64,000 bases of DNA from Bacteroidales bacterium UBA5197 (GCA_002412885.1 DHVX01000025.1:19260-83259); one strand, 5' to 3'; counted from the first letter of the stretch, positions 26,772 to 35,662 are shown. Made by a program: numbers and translations. The notes: generated by a model from the letters alone, not told the origin.

Positions 26772-26815
26772 ACAAAGGTATAATTTTTTAAACTCGTACA
26801 AGAGGATACCTTTGT
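26772..26815. repeat. 10-bp inverted repeat formed by two divergent -7 elements
   Basis: ACAAAGGTAT and ATACCTTTGT are perfect inverted copies separated by 24 nt. Each contains a TACCTTTG -7 element, one reading towards parA and one towards the plus strand. The symmetry gives a divergent promoter pair and could also be a regulator site. Confidence 0.55.
26773..26801 (-). promoter_or_regulatory. Consensus promoter of the parAB operon
   Basis: On the minus strand TTG (26801-26799), an 18-nt spacer, then TACCTTTG (26780-26773): an exact TTG-N17-23-TAnnTTTG promoter about 63 nt before the parA start. Confidence 0.75.
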
Positions 26816-27010
26816 GTGTGATCCTTTTTTCCGGGTAAAGTTATCAACACATTGACTCTCAAACCACTTTCATATTCCGGAAGTGAAGAACTACGGATTC
26901 GTATTTCTGGTCTGATTCTCAATATTTACTTGTATCCCGAAAATTCAAGTTCGGATTTTGATAGAACCATGAGCTGCTGTTTAGCAGCTTTTCGGGTTTA
27001 TTTTTAGCAT
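26807..27010 (+). ncRNA. Candidate small RNA between parA and nusB
   Basis: A plus-strand -7 element (TACCTTTG, 26807-26814) precedes about 180 nt with no open reading frame. Three local stems can be drawn: CACTTTC/GGAAGTG with a 7-nt loop near 26860-26885, TACG/CGTA near 26892-26903, and an outer CCCGAAAA (26936-26943) / TTTTCGGG (26989-26996) enclosing AGCTGCT-GTTT-AGCAGCT (26972-26989). The last is followed by TTTATTTTT, a terminator-like end. The nusB promoter element lies beyond this end, so the interval behaves as a separate transcription unit. The family is unknown; an untranslated leader or pure terminator is the alternative. Confidence 0.35.
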
Positions 27011-27038
27011 AATCAATCATTATCAAGCAAAAAAAAAG

Positions 27039-27046
27039 TAATTTTG
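27039..27046 (+). promoter_or_regulatory. nusB promoter -7 element (TAATTTTG)
   Basis: TAATTTTG matches TAnnTTTG, 47 nt before the nusB ATG and immediately downstream of the terminator-like end of the candidate small RNA. Confidence 0.5.
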
Positions 27047-27093
27047 CCGATCAGAACAAAAGGGGTTTCAGTTCATTTACATAATTCAGTTCA

Positions 27094-28056
27094 ATGCTAA
27101 ACAGAAGGCACTTAAGGGTTAAGGTATTGCAGGCGTTGTACGCTCATTTCCAAACAGAAGGAAGTGAAGTGTCGCAGCAGGAAAAGAGGTTGGTTTCAAG
27201 TATTGAGAGTATTTACGATCTTTACATCTATTTATTGTCTTCATTGATCGAAGTCAGAGATTTTGCTTCGAACCGAATGGAAGACGCACGACTTAAATTT
27301 CTTCCTACCGAAGCCGAGTTAAACCCCAACACCCGATTTGTAGAGAATCGTTTTCTTGAGCAATTATCGGAAAACCGACGACTGAGAAAAAACATGCAGC
27401 GGATGTCGGTGTCATGGGCTGATCATCAGGAAATCATCCGGAAAATATTTCTGACTTTTCGCGATTCTGAAGTTTACACCGCTTACATGGAAAAGCCAAA
27501 AGTAAACTACCGCGATGAGAAAGATATCGTTCTTCACCTTTTTGGCGATTTTATGCTTGAAAGTGAGGCTTATACCAGTCTTTTTGAAGAGCATAATATT
27601 CACTGGGCCGACGATATTGATACAGCATCATCACTACTGGTAAAAACCATAAAAAAATGGGATGCAGACATGGATGAATTTCATGATCTTCCTCCATTGA
27701 TGATAACACCTGATGAAGAAGGCGAAGACCTGATCAGAGATTTTGTGCTGAAGCTTTTTCGCAAAACCATTGTCCACAAAGAAGAGTTTGATAAACTGAT
27801 TGCTGACCGGGCTCAAAACTGGGACATTGAACGAATTGCACTTCTTGATGTGATTCTGCTGAAGATGGCTCTGACTGAACTGACTGAATTTCCTACAATT
27901 CCGGTTAAGGTCACTTTAAACGAGTATATCGAAATTTCAAAAGAATACAGCACCCCAAGAAGCAGGCAATTTGTAAATGGAATGCTCGATAAGCTGGTTG
28001 TCGATTTGCGCGAAGCAGACCGGATCAATAAAATGGGTCGTGGACTTATAGATTAA
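27094..28056 (+). CDS. nusB: NusB-family transcription antitermination protein (extended Bacteroidota form)
   Basis: At 320 residues this is about twice the length of E. coli NusB. It begins MLNRRHLRVKVLQALYAHFQTEG, the NusB N-terminal helix that binds boxA RNA and NusE. The canonical C-terminal half is DKLIADRAQNWDIERIALLDVILLKMALTELTEFPTIPVKVTLNEYIEISKEYSTPRSRQFVNGMLD. Between them lies a long helical insertion (about 25-200) found in Bacteroidota NusB proteins. The protein acts in rRNA transcription antitermination and ribosome maturation. It heads a plus-strand set of closely spaced genes continuing with the GNAT, DUF1573, yajC, ybbR and coaE genes. Confidence 0.92.
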   Translation: MLNRRHLRVKVLQALYAHFQTEGSEVSQQEKRLVSSIESIYDLYIYLLSSLIEVRDFASNRMEDARLKFLPTEAELNPNTRFVENRFLEQLSENRRLRKNMQRMSVSWADHQEIIRKIFLTFRDSEVYTAYMEKPKVNYRDEKDIVLHLFGDFMLESEAYTSLFEEHNIHWADDIDTASSLLVKTIKKWDADMDEFHDLPPLMITPDEEGEDLIRDFVLKLFRKTIVHKEEFDKLIADRAQNWDIERIALLDVILLKMALTELTEFPTIPVKVTLNEYIEISKEYSTPRSRQFVNGMLDKLVVDLREADRINKMGRGLID

Positions 28057-28060
28057 TGCC

Positions 28061-28507
28061 ATGAAAAGCACTGATGGCTTTTATATCAGAGATTATCAAC
28101 CTATTGATTATGATAAGGTTGAAAGATTCTGGGATGCCAGTGGTCTTGGAGGTAAACATCGGGGTGATGATGCATCCATTATTCAGGAAACACTCGATGC
28201 CGGTGGATATCTGCTGATACTTTGCAGCGATTCTGCCGAAATAATTGGAACATCATGGCTTACCACCGATAAGCGACGCACATATCTTCATCATTTTGGT
28301 ATTGCAGAACCTTACAGGGGCAAAGGACTTTCAAAATTATTGCTCAGTGCTTCCATGAAAATCGCAGCTAAGATTGGTTTTCAGGTGAAGATTGAAGTTC
28401 ACAGGAACAATAACATAGCCCTTAATTTGTATGAATCTGCAGGATTTAAACCACTTGGAGATTATGATGTATTCATTATCAGGGATATGACTTCCCTAAA
28501 GGATTAA
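28061..28507 (+). CDS. GNAT-family N-acetyltransferase
   Basis: The 148-residue single-domain acetyltransferase has the acetyl-CoA loop FGIAEPYRGKGLSKLLLSASMKIA (Q/RxxGxG/A type) near residues 88-110. The terminal NNIALNLYESAGFKPLGDYDVFIIRD strand-helix-strand is typical of the GNAT fold. The substrate cannot be read from the sequence; amino-group acceptors such as ribosomal proteins or small amines are usual. It starts 5 nt after nusB, so it shares that transcript. No regulatory element lies between them. Confidence 0.88.
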   Translation: MKSTDGFYIRDYQPIDYDKVERFWDASGLGGKHRGDDASIIQETLDAGGYLLILCSDSAEIIGTSWLTTDKRRTYLHHFGIAEPYRGKGLSKLLLSASMKIAAKIGFQVKIEVHRNNNIALNLYESAGFKPLGDYDVFIIRDMTSLKD

Positions 28508-28575
28508 ATTACCCGGAATTTCCATCTCCCGATTTAAACATCTTGATTTTTAGTCAGGAGCTTGCCCTTTTTACT

Positions 28576-28583
28576 TAATTTTG
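28576..28583 (+). promoter_or_regulatory. Promoter -7 element (TAATTTTG) before the DUF1573 gene
   Basis: TAATTTTG lies 41 nt upstream of the ATG at 28625. Its position makes an upstream in-frame TTG at 28562 impossible as the start of a transcript from this promoter. Confidence 0.45.
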
Positions 28584-28624
28584 CAATGTTTAAATTGTAT
28601 CAAAGCTTATTAACCCGATTTGTA

Positions 28625-29107
28625 ATGAAGAATTTTAGTTTTTTAGTTTTGCAAAGGAGTTTTGTTCTCTTTTCTTTACTTTTTGCTTTTGCCTGCGGAA
28701 ACCAAAGTGGAAACAATGAACTTTTGTCAGGGGATGTTGTAAAAAATCCCAATACGGCTGGTGGCAAAGAAGCCGGTAATATGCCTGTTCTTGAATTTGA
28801 AAAAGATTTTCATGATTTTGGAAGGGTAATTCAAGGAGAGAAAGTATCCTATGGTTTTAAGTTTAAGAACAGTGGCAAATCTGATCTCATCATTTCAAAG
28901 GTGAGTACTTCCTGTGGATGTACTGTTCCTGAATTTCCTAAAACACCCATTAAACCGGGAGAAACCAAAAAGATTGATGTTAAATTTGATTCTGAAAACC
29001 GTCGTGGATTCCAGAACAAAACCATAACCATCATCAGCAATACCCAACCCAATTCTCAGGTACTCAGGATCAAGGCTGAAATTATGCTTCCCGAGGAAAT
29101 CCGATGA
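28625..29107 (+). CDS. DUF1573 lipoprotein
   Basis: The protein is 160 residues from ATG 28625, which starts a lipoprotein signal (MKNFSFLVLQRSFVLFSLLFAFACGN). The mature part is one DUF1573 domain, an immunoglobulin-like fold: EKDFHDFGRVIQGEKVSYGFKFKNSGKSDLIISKVSTSCGCTVPEFPKTPIKPGETKKIDVKFDSENRRGFQNKTITIISN. The SCGCT motif is the family hallmark. An ATG at 28586 could extend it by 13 residues. DUF1573 proteins are surface or periplasmic and of unknown function. Its place just before yajC is a conserved Bacteroidota arrangement. Confidence 0.88.
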   Translation: MKNFSFLVLQRSFVLFSLLFAFACGNQSGNNELLSGDVVKNPNTAGGKEAGNMPVLEFEKDFHDFGRVIQGEKVSYGFKFKNSGKSDLIISKVSTSCGCTVPEFPKTPIKPGETKKIDVKFDSENRRGFQNKTITIISNTQPNSQVLRIKAEIMLPEEIR

Positions 29108-29143
29108 TTTTTAATTCTGAATGTTTAACCTAATCATACACAA

Positions 29144-29464
29144 ATGCTCACATCAACATTATTAATGGCCCCTACCGAAGGGGGAGGCGGATACAGTTCA
29201 TTTATACTGCTCGCACTTCTCATGGTGGTATTTTACTTCTTCTTTATCAGGCCTCAGGCTAAAAAAGCAAAGGACTTACGCAAGTATCGCGAAGCACTCA
29301 AAAAAGGCGACAAGATTGTTACCATCGGAGGTCTGCATGGTAAAATAGTTGAAGTCCAGGAAACTACATTCACCATCGAAGTTGAAGATGGCACCAGAAT
29401 GCGTTTCGAAAAGTCAGCTATTGCCGGTGATTCAAGCGATCAGCTTGCAAATCAGCAGAAATAG
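29144..29464 (+). CDS. yajC: Preprotein translocase subunit YajC
   Basis: The 106-residue inner-membrane protein associates with SecDF and the Sec translocon. One transmembrane helix (about 17-37: SSFILLALLMVVFYFFFIRPQAKKAK) is followed by the signature RKYREALKKGDKIVTIGGLHGKIVEVQETTFTIEVEDGTRMRFEKSAI. Length and pattern are standard. It precedes ybbR by 20 nt in the conserved nusB-yajC-ybbR-coaE cluster. Confidence 0.96.
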   Translation: MLTSTLLMAPTEGGGGYSSFILLALLMVVFYFFFIRPQAKKAKDLRKYREALKKGDKIVTIGGLHGKIVEVQETTFTIEVEDGTRMRFEKSAIAGDSSDQLANQQK

Positions 29465-29484
29465 GCATTTCTACTAATTATTCA

Positions 29485-30495
29485 GTGCAAGTGAAGGGGT
29501 CTAAGTTCACATTCTTATCCGGAATATTAAAGCCTCTAGACGGGAAGCTTCGTTACAAGCTTTCCGTCTTTTTGGTTTGTGTATTGTTATCCTCCATAAT
29601 GTGGGGAATGATAAAGCTTACCCATGATTATGATGTAACGGTTCGGTTTAAAGTTGAAGCTGCTTCACTGCCCAAAGACCGAATTCTTGTCGGTAATCCT
29701 GATTCTGTGATTTCTATCACTGTCAGAGCTAAGGGATTGGATTATTATTCACGCCTTTTGTCTGCACAACTAAAACCTTTGTATTTCAATCTGAATGATC
29801 TCAAATTAAAACGTTCAGGCGATCGCTATACAGGTTATCTGCGTACATCGCGCAACACACGGTTGATTCTTGATCAGCTGCCTTCCGGTATTGAAATTCT
29901 GTCCATTGACCCTGATACCCTGCACTTTATCTTCGAGAGGAGTTTCAGTAAAAAAATTGCAATACGACCTGATGTTTCTCTCAAGTTTTCACGGCAGTAT
30001 AATTTGTACGATTCAATTACAGTTATCCCTGATTCTGTTTTGGTATCAGGGCGCAAAGAAATACTGGACACACTCAGGTATATTTCTACTGAAAATAAAA
30101 GTTATACAAACCTGAATAAGGGACTCACTGAAAAATTACGATTAATTAACCCCGGATTTTATCCTCCTGTAAAATTCTCGGTTGACAGTGCTGAGCTCAG
30201 GCTTAGTGTTGAAAAATTTACAGAAGCGCAGGTTGAGGTGCCTGTAGAGCTTATTCATGATTCACCGTCCGGCTCAACATACAAAACATTTCCCGAAAAA
30301 TTAACCCTCACATGTTTGATTGCCATGAAGGATTACAACCGCCTTGATCCTTCGTTGTTTACAGTTGTTGCCAATACTGACGCCCTTAAAGAATCGTCTG
30401 ACAGGCGAATTCCTGTAAAAGTAATTGCTGCTCCGCTTTTTATAAAAGTAATTAAGATTGAACCGGACAAGGTTGAGTATTTGATAATTAAGTAG
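29485..30495 (+). CDS. YbbR-domain (CdaR-like) membrane protein
   Basis: The 336-residue protein has one N-terminal membrane helix (about 24-45: YKLSVFLVCVLLSSIMWGMIKL) and then tandem extracytoplasmic YbbR-like beta domains (VTVRFKVEAASLPKDRILVGNPDSVISITVRAKGLDYYSR; KKIAIRPDVSLKFSRQYNLYDSITVIPDSVLVSGRKEIL). In Firmicutes such proteins (CdaR) regulate the diadenylate cyclase CdaA, but no cyclase gene is adjacent here and the Bacteroidota function is not established. The start is a GTG at 29485; a second GTG two codons later is possible. No ATG precedes the membrane helix, so a GTG start is required. Confidence 0.85.
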   Translation: MQVKGSKFTFLSGILKPLDGKLRYKLSVFLVCVLLSSIMWGMIKLTHDYDVTVRFKVEAASLPKDRILVGNPDSVISITVRAKGLDYYSRLLSAQLKPLYFNLNDLKLKRSGDRYTGYLRTSRNTRLILDQLPSGIEILSIDPDTLHFIFERSFSKKIAIRPDVSLKFSRQYNLYDSITVIPDSVLVSGRKEILDTLRYISTENKSYTNLNKGLTEKLRLINPGFYPPVKFSVDSAELRLSVEKFTEAQVEVPVELIHDSPSGSTYKTFPEKLTLTCLIAMKDYNRLDPSLFTVVANTDALKESSDRRIPVKVIAAPLFIKVIKIEPDKVEYLIIK

Positions 30496-30613
30496 CACGA
30501 CTTTAGTTTAAAATAAGCATTTCTTATAGGTTTAAAACAAATTTTTCTTATAACTTGATTAGAATTGTGAAATATTAGCGGACTTTCTCAGCTAACATAT
30601 GTAAAATATTGAA

Positions 30614-30621
30614 TACATTTG
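30614..30621 (+). promoter_or_regulatory. Possible coaE promoter -7 element (TACATTTG)
   Basis: TACATTTG matches TAnnTTTG in the 266-nt gap between the ybbR-like gene and coaE. Confidence 0.4.
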
Positions 30622-30761
30622 CAGGACAAAATTCACACGAGATACAATTCGATTCCGATTTAATCCTTAAAGTCAATTGAGTTTTGATCCGGCTGAATTT
30701 TCATCAGGATTGGGTAAGTTGTCGAAAAAATCTTGTAGGTTTGTATTCAGATAGTTCACTG

Positions 30762-31379
30762 ATGTTAAAAATAGGTCTTACCGGAAGTATAGGAAGCGGA
30801 AAATCCACCATAGCATCTCTTTTCAGGGTGCTGGGTATTCCTGTGTATATTGCTGATATAGAGGCCAAAAAGTTTTTGAGTGATCCTGAGGTAATTTTGA
30901 AAATTACGGCTATGGCAGGTGATGACGTACTGACATCTGAAGGCGAAATAAACCGCAGGGTACTGGCAGCCAAAGTGTTCGGAGATCCGGAAAAACTTCA
31001 GGAACTGAATTCAATCATTCATCCCCGGGTGAGGAATCATTTTATGGAGTGGGCTGAAATACATAAACAAAGTCCCTACATCATACAGGAATCGGCAATT
31101 ATTTTTGAGTCCGGGTTTTATACCATGTTCGATTTAATTATTGTTGTTTCAGCTCCTGAAGAAGAGCGTATCAGCCGGGTAATTCTGCGCGATGGATTTA
31201 AACGCGAAGAAGTAATCTCACGAATCGAGAATCAATGGCCTGAGTATCTGAAGATTGAAAAAGCCAACTTTGAAATCAAAAACAGCGATGTTGATATAGC
31301 AATTCCTCAGGTACTTAAAATTCATCAAGAAATCCTCAATATTTCAAAAACAAGATCAGCGCAAAAATGGAAGAAATAG
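30762..31379 (+). CDS. coaE: Dephospho-CoA kinase
   Basis: The protein is 205 residues from ATG 30762, which begins exactly on the family N-terminus MLKIGLTGSIGSGKSTIA with its Walker A loop; the upstream in-frame extension is unconserved. It performs the last step of coenzyme A synthesis, phosphorylating the 3'-hydroxyl of dephospho-CoA. Further family features are GIPVYIADIEAKKFL (substrate-binding Asp), INRRVLAAKVFGDPEKLQELNSIIHPRV, and ESAIIFESGF. Its 3' end overlaps the next gene by 13 nt. Confidence 0.96.
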   Translation: MLKIGLTGSIGSGKSTIASLFRVLGIPVYIADIEAKKFLSDPEVILKITAMAGDDVLTSEGEINRRVLAAKVFGDPEKLQELNSIIHPRVRNHFMEWAEIHKQSPYIIQESAIIFESGFYTMFDLIIVVSAPEEERISRVILRDGFKREEVISRIENQWPEYLKIEKANFEIKNSDVDIAIPQVLKIHQEILNISKTRSAQKWKK

Positions 31380-31900
31380 TTTTAGGAATTGGCTCAAGGG
31401 TAGAGCACCCTCAATTTGGGAAAGGAGTAATTATACAGGTGAGAACCGATGCCTGGGAAATTACATTTATTGAAAACGGAACCCGCATCATTCAGCGCGA
31501 TTTTCCTGGCCTCAGGGTCATGGAAGCTGTTGAAACGCCCACTGATATTGCTACCTACGAAAAAATGGAGAAAAGTCTGATCAGGGTTTTACGCCGGTTT
31601 ACCGATCTTCAGGAAACGGTGCCCCTTGGTCAGAAATGGGTAGGCGGAAGAATGGTACTGTACCCCGGAGATACTTCATTAAAAGAGAAAGAAATTCCTA
31701 TTGACGCATTTTTTCACAAAATTGTAATGGTTCGTGACCGGCTCCGGGTTATGGAACAGCGCGTAAATTCCAGCGCCCTCAGCGATGAGGATAAAGTCAA
31801 TATTCAGCAATATATCACTCGTATTTACGGAAGTCTTACAACTTTCAATGTGCTGTTTAAAGACAAGGACGATTATTTTGTGGGAGATAAAGGAACCTGA
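31367..31900 (+). CDS. Conserved Bacteroidota protein of unknown function, with UvrD-tail-like N-terminus
   Basis: The 177-residue soluble protein starts within coaE (13-nt overlap), so its translation is coupled to coaE. The first 50 residues (LGIGSRVEHPQFGKGVIIQVRTDAWEITFIENGTRIIQRDF) resemble the small Tudor-like C-terminal domain of UvrD/PcrA helicases, which carries a V-HP-FGKG-V motif and binds RNA polymerase. The rest is helical (KMEKSLIRVLRRFTDLQETVPLG, IDAFFHKIVMVRDRLRVMEQRVN, SDEDKVNIQQYITRIYGSLTTFNVLF). I know it only as a recurrent uncharacterised Bacteroidota protein. A role linked to transcription or DNA is a guess from the N-terminal motif alone. Confidence 0.75.
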   Translation: MEEIVLGIGSRVEHPQFGKGVIIQVRTDAWEITFIENGTRIIQRDFPGLRVMEAVETPTDIATYEKMEKSLIRVLRRFTDLQETVPLGQKWVGGRMVLYPGDTSLKEKEIPIDAFFHKIVMVRDRLRVMEQRVNSSALSDEDKVNIQQYITRIYGSLTTFNVLFKDKDDYFVGDKGT

Positions 31901-32086
31901 ATTTTCTGAAAGTGTTTGCCGGAATTTAGAACATTATGCGGTTTTGGATGTTAAACGCGCATGTTTCCCATCATAAATTTAATCATTCTTTCTCAGGCTT
32001 TTTATTGATTAATTTCTTTCTTAATGCAACCAATAAAAGTGCCGCTAGTCTGAAAAATAAGTTTCACCATTTCTTGAAAGCAAATT

Positions 32087-34354
32087 ATGTTATTTGATCT
32101 TGATCTCATTCAAAAGGTTTATGCCTCGATGCATGAACGCGTTAAAGCTGCCCGTCAGCTAGTTGGACGTCCACTTACATTAAGCGAAAAAATTCTTTAT
32201 GCCCACTTATTTGATGCCTTGCCGGCTCATGAGTTAAAGCGTGGCATCGATTATGTAAACTTTGCTCCCGATAGGGTAGCCATGCAGGATGCAACAGCTC
32301 AAATGGCCTTGCTTCAGTTTATGAATGCAGGTCGTAATACAACTGCAGTGCCTTCTACGGTGCATTGCGATCACCTGATTCAGGCACAAACCGGAGCCAA
32401 AGCTGACCTTGATTTCGCATTGGAACAAAACAAAGAAGTATTTGATTTTCTGCAATCGGTTTCCAATAAATATGGAATTGGTTTCTGGAAACCCGGCGCG
32501 GGCATCATACATCAGGTTGTTCTTGAAAACTATGCATTTCCTGGTGGAATGATGATTGGTACCGACTCCCATACGGTGAATGCCGGCGGTTTAGGTATGA
32601 TTGCCATTGGCGTTGGTGGCGCAGATGCTGTTGATGTGATGGCTGGAATGGCATGGGAACTTAAAATGCCAAAGCTGATCGGAGTAAAACTTACAGGTCG
32701 CCTGAACGGCTGGGCTTCTGCAAAAGATGTGATTCTAAAAGTTGCAGGAATACTAACTGTAAAAGGTGGAACCGGCGCCATTGTTGAGTATTTTGGTGAG
32801 GGCGCTGATTCAATTTCTGCAACCGGCAAAGGAACAATCTGTAATATGGGCGCCGAAATTGGTGCCACTACTTCCATTTTCGGTTACGATCAGAAAATGA
32901 GTGTTTATCTCAAAGAAACAGGCAGAGCGCTGATTGCAGAAATGGCTGATAAAATCATTTCTGATCTGCGCCCTGATGATGAAATCAATCTGAATCCTGA
33001 AAAATACTACGATCAACTGATCGAAATCAATCTTTCAGAACTCGAACCACATATCAATGGTCCGTTTACACCGGATGCAGCTTATGGAATCTCGGATTTC
33101 GTGAAGATAGCTCAGGAGAAAAATTACCCTTTAACACTTGAAGTCGGATTGATCGGCTCATGTACAAATTCCTCCTACGAAGATCTTACACGTGCCGCCT
33201 CCGTTGCCCGTCAGGCAAAAGAAAAGAAGTTGAAAGTGAAGACTGAATTTATAGTTACTCCCGGTTCTGAAATGATCAGATACACTACCGAACGCGATGG
33301 ACTGCTCGGTATCTTTGAAGAAATTGGCGGAGTGGTGATGGCCAATGCCTGCGGGCCGTGCATCGGTCAGTGGAAACGTCACACCGATGACCCTTTGCGG
33401 AAAAATTCAATTATTACGTCTTTTAACAGGAATTTTGCCAAACGAAACGATGGAAATCCAAACACGCATGGATTTGTAGCTTCACCTGAGATTGTAACTG
33501 CAATGACCATTGCGGGAAATCTGACTTTTAACCCAATGACAGACAAATTGCTGAATGAAGATGGTGAATGGGTTTCGCTTGATTTGCCGGAAGGACTTGA
33601 ACTTCCGCCAAACGGTTTTGAAGTTCAGGATGCCGGTTATGTTGCTCCATTTGAAGACGGAAGCCAGATAGAAGTTGTGGTGAAACCCGATTCAAACCGT
33701 CTGGAGCTATTGCAGCCTTTCCCGGCATGGGATGGTAATGATATGAAAGGGCTTCGTTTGCTTATCAAAGCCAAAGGAAAGTGCACCACCGATCATATTT
33801 CGATGGCCGGGCCCTGGTTGAGATTCAGAGGACATCTTGATAATATTTCTGACAATATGCTGATTGGAGCGGTCAATTATTTTAACGAACAAACCAATTC
33901 GGTAAAGAATTGTATTTCAGGTGAGTATGGAGCTGTTCCGGCAACTGCACGGGCATACAAAGCTGCCGGAATCGGTTCAATTGTGGTTGGTGACGAAAAC
34001 TATGGAGAAGGCTCTTCGCGTGAACATGCAGCCATGGAACCCCGGCATCTTGGAGTGAAAGTTGTGCTGGTGAAATCGTTTGCCAGAATTCATGAAACCA
34101 ACCTTAAAAAGCAGGGAATGCTGGCACTTACATTCGCAAACAAAAGCGATTACGAAAGGATTCAGGAAGATGATGTAATTTCGGTTATTGGTCTGTCTGA
34201 TTTCAAGCCAGAAAAACCTTTCACCGTATTACTCGAGCATTCCGATGGAACTTTTGAATCAATTGCAGTGAATCATACCTATAATGAAGCACAAATTGAA
34301 TGGTTTGTTGCCGGAAGTGCGTTAAATCTCATCAGGCAACACATAGATAAGTAG
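32087..34354 (+). CDS. acn: Aconitate hydratase (mitochondrial-type)
   Basis: The 755-residue TCA-cycle enzyme interconverts citrate and isocitrate with a [4Fe-4S] cluster. Cluster-ligand cysteines are in LIGSCTNSSYEDL and ANACGPCIGQW. Substrate residues are in GMMIGTDSHTVNAGGLGMIAIGVGGADAVD, SFNRNFAKRNDGNPNTHGFVASPEIV and the swivel-domain GDENYGEGSSREHAAMEPRHLG. Its length and the segment KAKGKCTTDHISMAGPWLRFRGHLDNISDNM place it with mitochondrial-type aconitases common in Bacteroidota rather than AcnA (about 890) or AcnB. A strong terminator follows 20 nt after the stop, so the gene is monocistronic. Confidence 0.96.
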   Translation: MLFDLDLIQKVYASMHERVKAARQLVGRPLTLSEKILYAHLFDALPAHELKRGIDYVNFAPDRVAMQDATAQMALLQFMNAGRNTTAVPSTVHCDHLIQAQTGAKADLDFALEQNKEVFDFLQSVSNKYGIGFWKPGAGIIHQVVLENYAFPGGMMIGTDSHTVNAGGLGMIAIGVGGADAVDVMAGMAWELKMPKLIGVKLTGRLNGWASAKDVILKVAGILTVKGGTGAIVEYFGEGADSISATGKGTICNMGAEIGATTSIFGYDQKMSVYLKETGRALIAEMADKIISDLRPDDEINLNPEKYYDQLIEINLSELEPHINGPFTPDAAYGISDFVKIAQEKNYPLTLEVGLIGSCTNSSYEDLTRAASVARQAKEKKLKVKTEFIVTPGSEMIRYTTERDGLLGIFEEIGGVVMANACGPCIGQWKRHTDDPLRKNSIITSFNRNFAKRNDGNPNTHGFVASPEIVTAMTIAGNLTFNPMTDKLLNEDGEWVSLDLPEGLELPPNGFEVQDAGYVAPFEDGSQIEVVVKPDSNRLELLQPFPAWDGNDMKGLRLLIKAKGKCTTDHISMAGPWLRFRGHLDNISDNMLIGAVNYFNEQTNSVKNCISGEYGAVPATARAYKAAGIGSIVVGDENYGEGSSREHAAMEPRHLGVKVVLVKSFARIHETNLKKQGMLALTFANKSDYERIQEDDVISVIGLSDFKPEKPFTVLLEHSDGTFESIAVNHTYNEAQIEWFVAGSALNLIRQHIDK

Positions 34355-34373
34355 ATTGCAAAAACTGAATTTT

Positions 34374-34405
34374 CGCCGGAGGATGTTTTCTTCCGGCGTT
34401 TTTTT
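34374..34405 (+). terminator. Rho-independent terminator of the aconitase gene
   Basis: CGCCGGA, 11-nt loop, TCCGGCG followed by seven T. Textbook intrinsic terminator 20 nt after the stop codon. Confidence 0.9.
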
Positions 34406-34546
34406 GCAAAAAGCCTGAATCAGCATAGATTTCCGAAGGAAATCATGTAAAACATCTAAGATTAATCTTGTTTTGCCGGATTCTGCAATTGGTTGCAATA
34501 ATTGTAAAAGAAATGCGTTTGACATCAATAATTATCGCAGCTGTTT

Positions 34547-34554
34547 TACTTTTG
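34547..34554 (+). promoter_or_regulatory. porQ promoter -7 element (TACTTTTG)
   Basis: TACTTTTG matches TAnnTTTG and lies 28 nt before the GTG start at 34583. A TTG at 34519-34521 is 25 nt upstream, slightly longer than the usual spacer. Confidence 0.55.
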
Positions 34555-34582
34555 CAAATGACATATTAAAAACCCTATTCAC

Positions 34583-35662
34583 GTGACGCTACGACTTTCT
34601 GCAATCATCCTGAGTATTTTTCAGTTATTTACAGTACTGAATTCCAACGCACAAATCGGAGGATCAAGTACATACCGGTTTCTTAACCTGCCAAACTCTC
34701 CGCGCGTAGCAGCTATGGGCGGGAATTTTGTAGCTATTGCTGATAATGATCTGTCAATAGGGTTAAACAATCCATCGCTGATCAACAGTGAAATGCACAA
34801 TGCCGTTTCGCTGAATTTTGTTGATTATTTTTCTGACATCAACTATGGATTTGCTAGTTATTCGCGGACTTACGACAAAATCGGCAGTTTTGCAACCAGC
34901 ATGCAATACATCAATTACGGAAGGTTTACATATACTGATGAAACAGGCATACTGCCTGAAGATGCCGGAGAATTTTCGGCAGGAGAGTTTGCACTCGTCA
35001 TGGGTTGGGGACGCCGTCTGGATTCATTGTTCAGCATCGGAGCCAATCTGAAAACCATCTATTCAGCTTTTGAAACCTACAATTCAGTTGGTCTCGGTGT
35101 AGACGTTTCAGGAACTTATCATGCCCGATCGGGTTTTACAGCATCACTTATTGCCAGAAACATAGGACGTCAGTTAACAACTTATACATCCGGAAATACC
35201 GAAGCTCTGCCTTTTGAAATTCAATTGGGGATTTCAAAACGTTTGCAACATCTGCCGTTCCGCTACTCGGTTTTGCTCACAAATCTTCAGAAATGGGATC
35301 TTACTTATTTCGATCCGGCCGAAGACATAGTTGATCCGTTTACCGGAGAAGTCAAAACAAAAAGCAAAGCCGGCGAATTTGCCGATAAGGCCATGCGCCA
35401 TGTGGTGATAGGAGGGGAGTTTATTCCAACCAAAAACTTCAGTTTCCGATTGGGTTATAATTATCAGCGTCGACAGGAAATGAAAATCGAAAGCAAACGT
35501 TCAACCGTTGGTTTTTCATGGGGTTTTGGTCTGAAAGTCTCGAAATTTAATTTCTCCTATGCCCGTTCCGCTTATCATCTGGCGGGTTCTCCCAACTTCC
35601 TGAGTATTGCCTTTAACTTGTCAGACTTTGCCGGAAATAAATCCGAAGAGATTAGTCAGTAA
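34583..35662 (+). CDS. porQ: Type IX secretion system protein PorQ
   Basis: The 359-residue outer-membrane beta-barrel of the T9SS takes part, with PorU/PorV/PorZ, in the attachment complex that processes and anchors secreted proteins. It has a signal peptide (about 1-24, ends NSNAQ) and then the PorQ/PorV-type opening STYRFLNLPNSPRVAAMGGNFVAIADNDLSIGLNNPSLI, continuing as amphipathic strands to the end (PNFLSIAFNLSDF). It starts with GTG, since no ATG precedes the signal peptide. A promoter element lies directly upstream. It matches functionally with the T9SS sorting domain encoded at 55969-56403 in this window. Confidence 0.92.
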   Translation: MTLRLSAIILSIFQLFTVLNSNAQIGGSSTYRFLNLPNSPRVAAMGGNFVAIADNDLSIGLNNPSLINSEMHNAVSLNFVDYFSDINYGFASYSRTYDKIGSFATSMQYINYGRFTYTDETGILPEDAGEFSAGEFALVMGWGRRLDSLFSIGANLKTIYSAFETYNSVGLGVDVSGTYHARSGFTASLIARNIGRQLTTYTSGNTEALPFEIQLGISKRLQHLPFRYSVLLTNLQKWDLTYFDPAEDIVDPFTGEVKTKSKAGEFADKAMRHVVIGGEFIPTKNFSFRLGYNYQRRQEMKIESKRSTVGFSWGFGLKVSKFNFSYARSAYHLAGSPNFLSIAFNLSDFAGNKSEEISQ

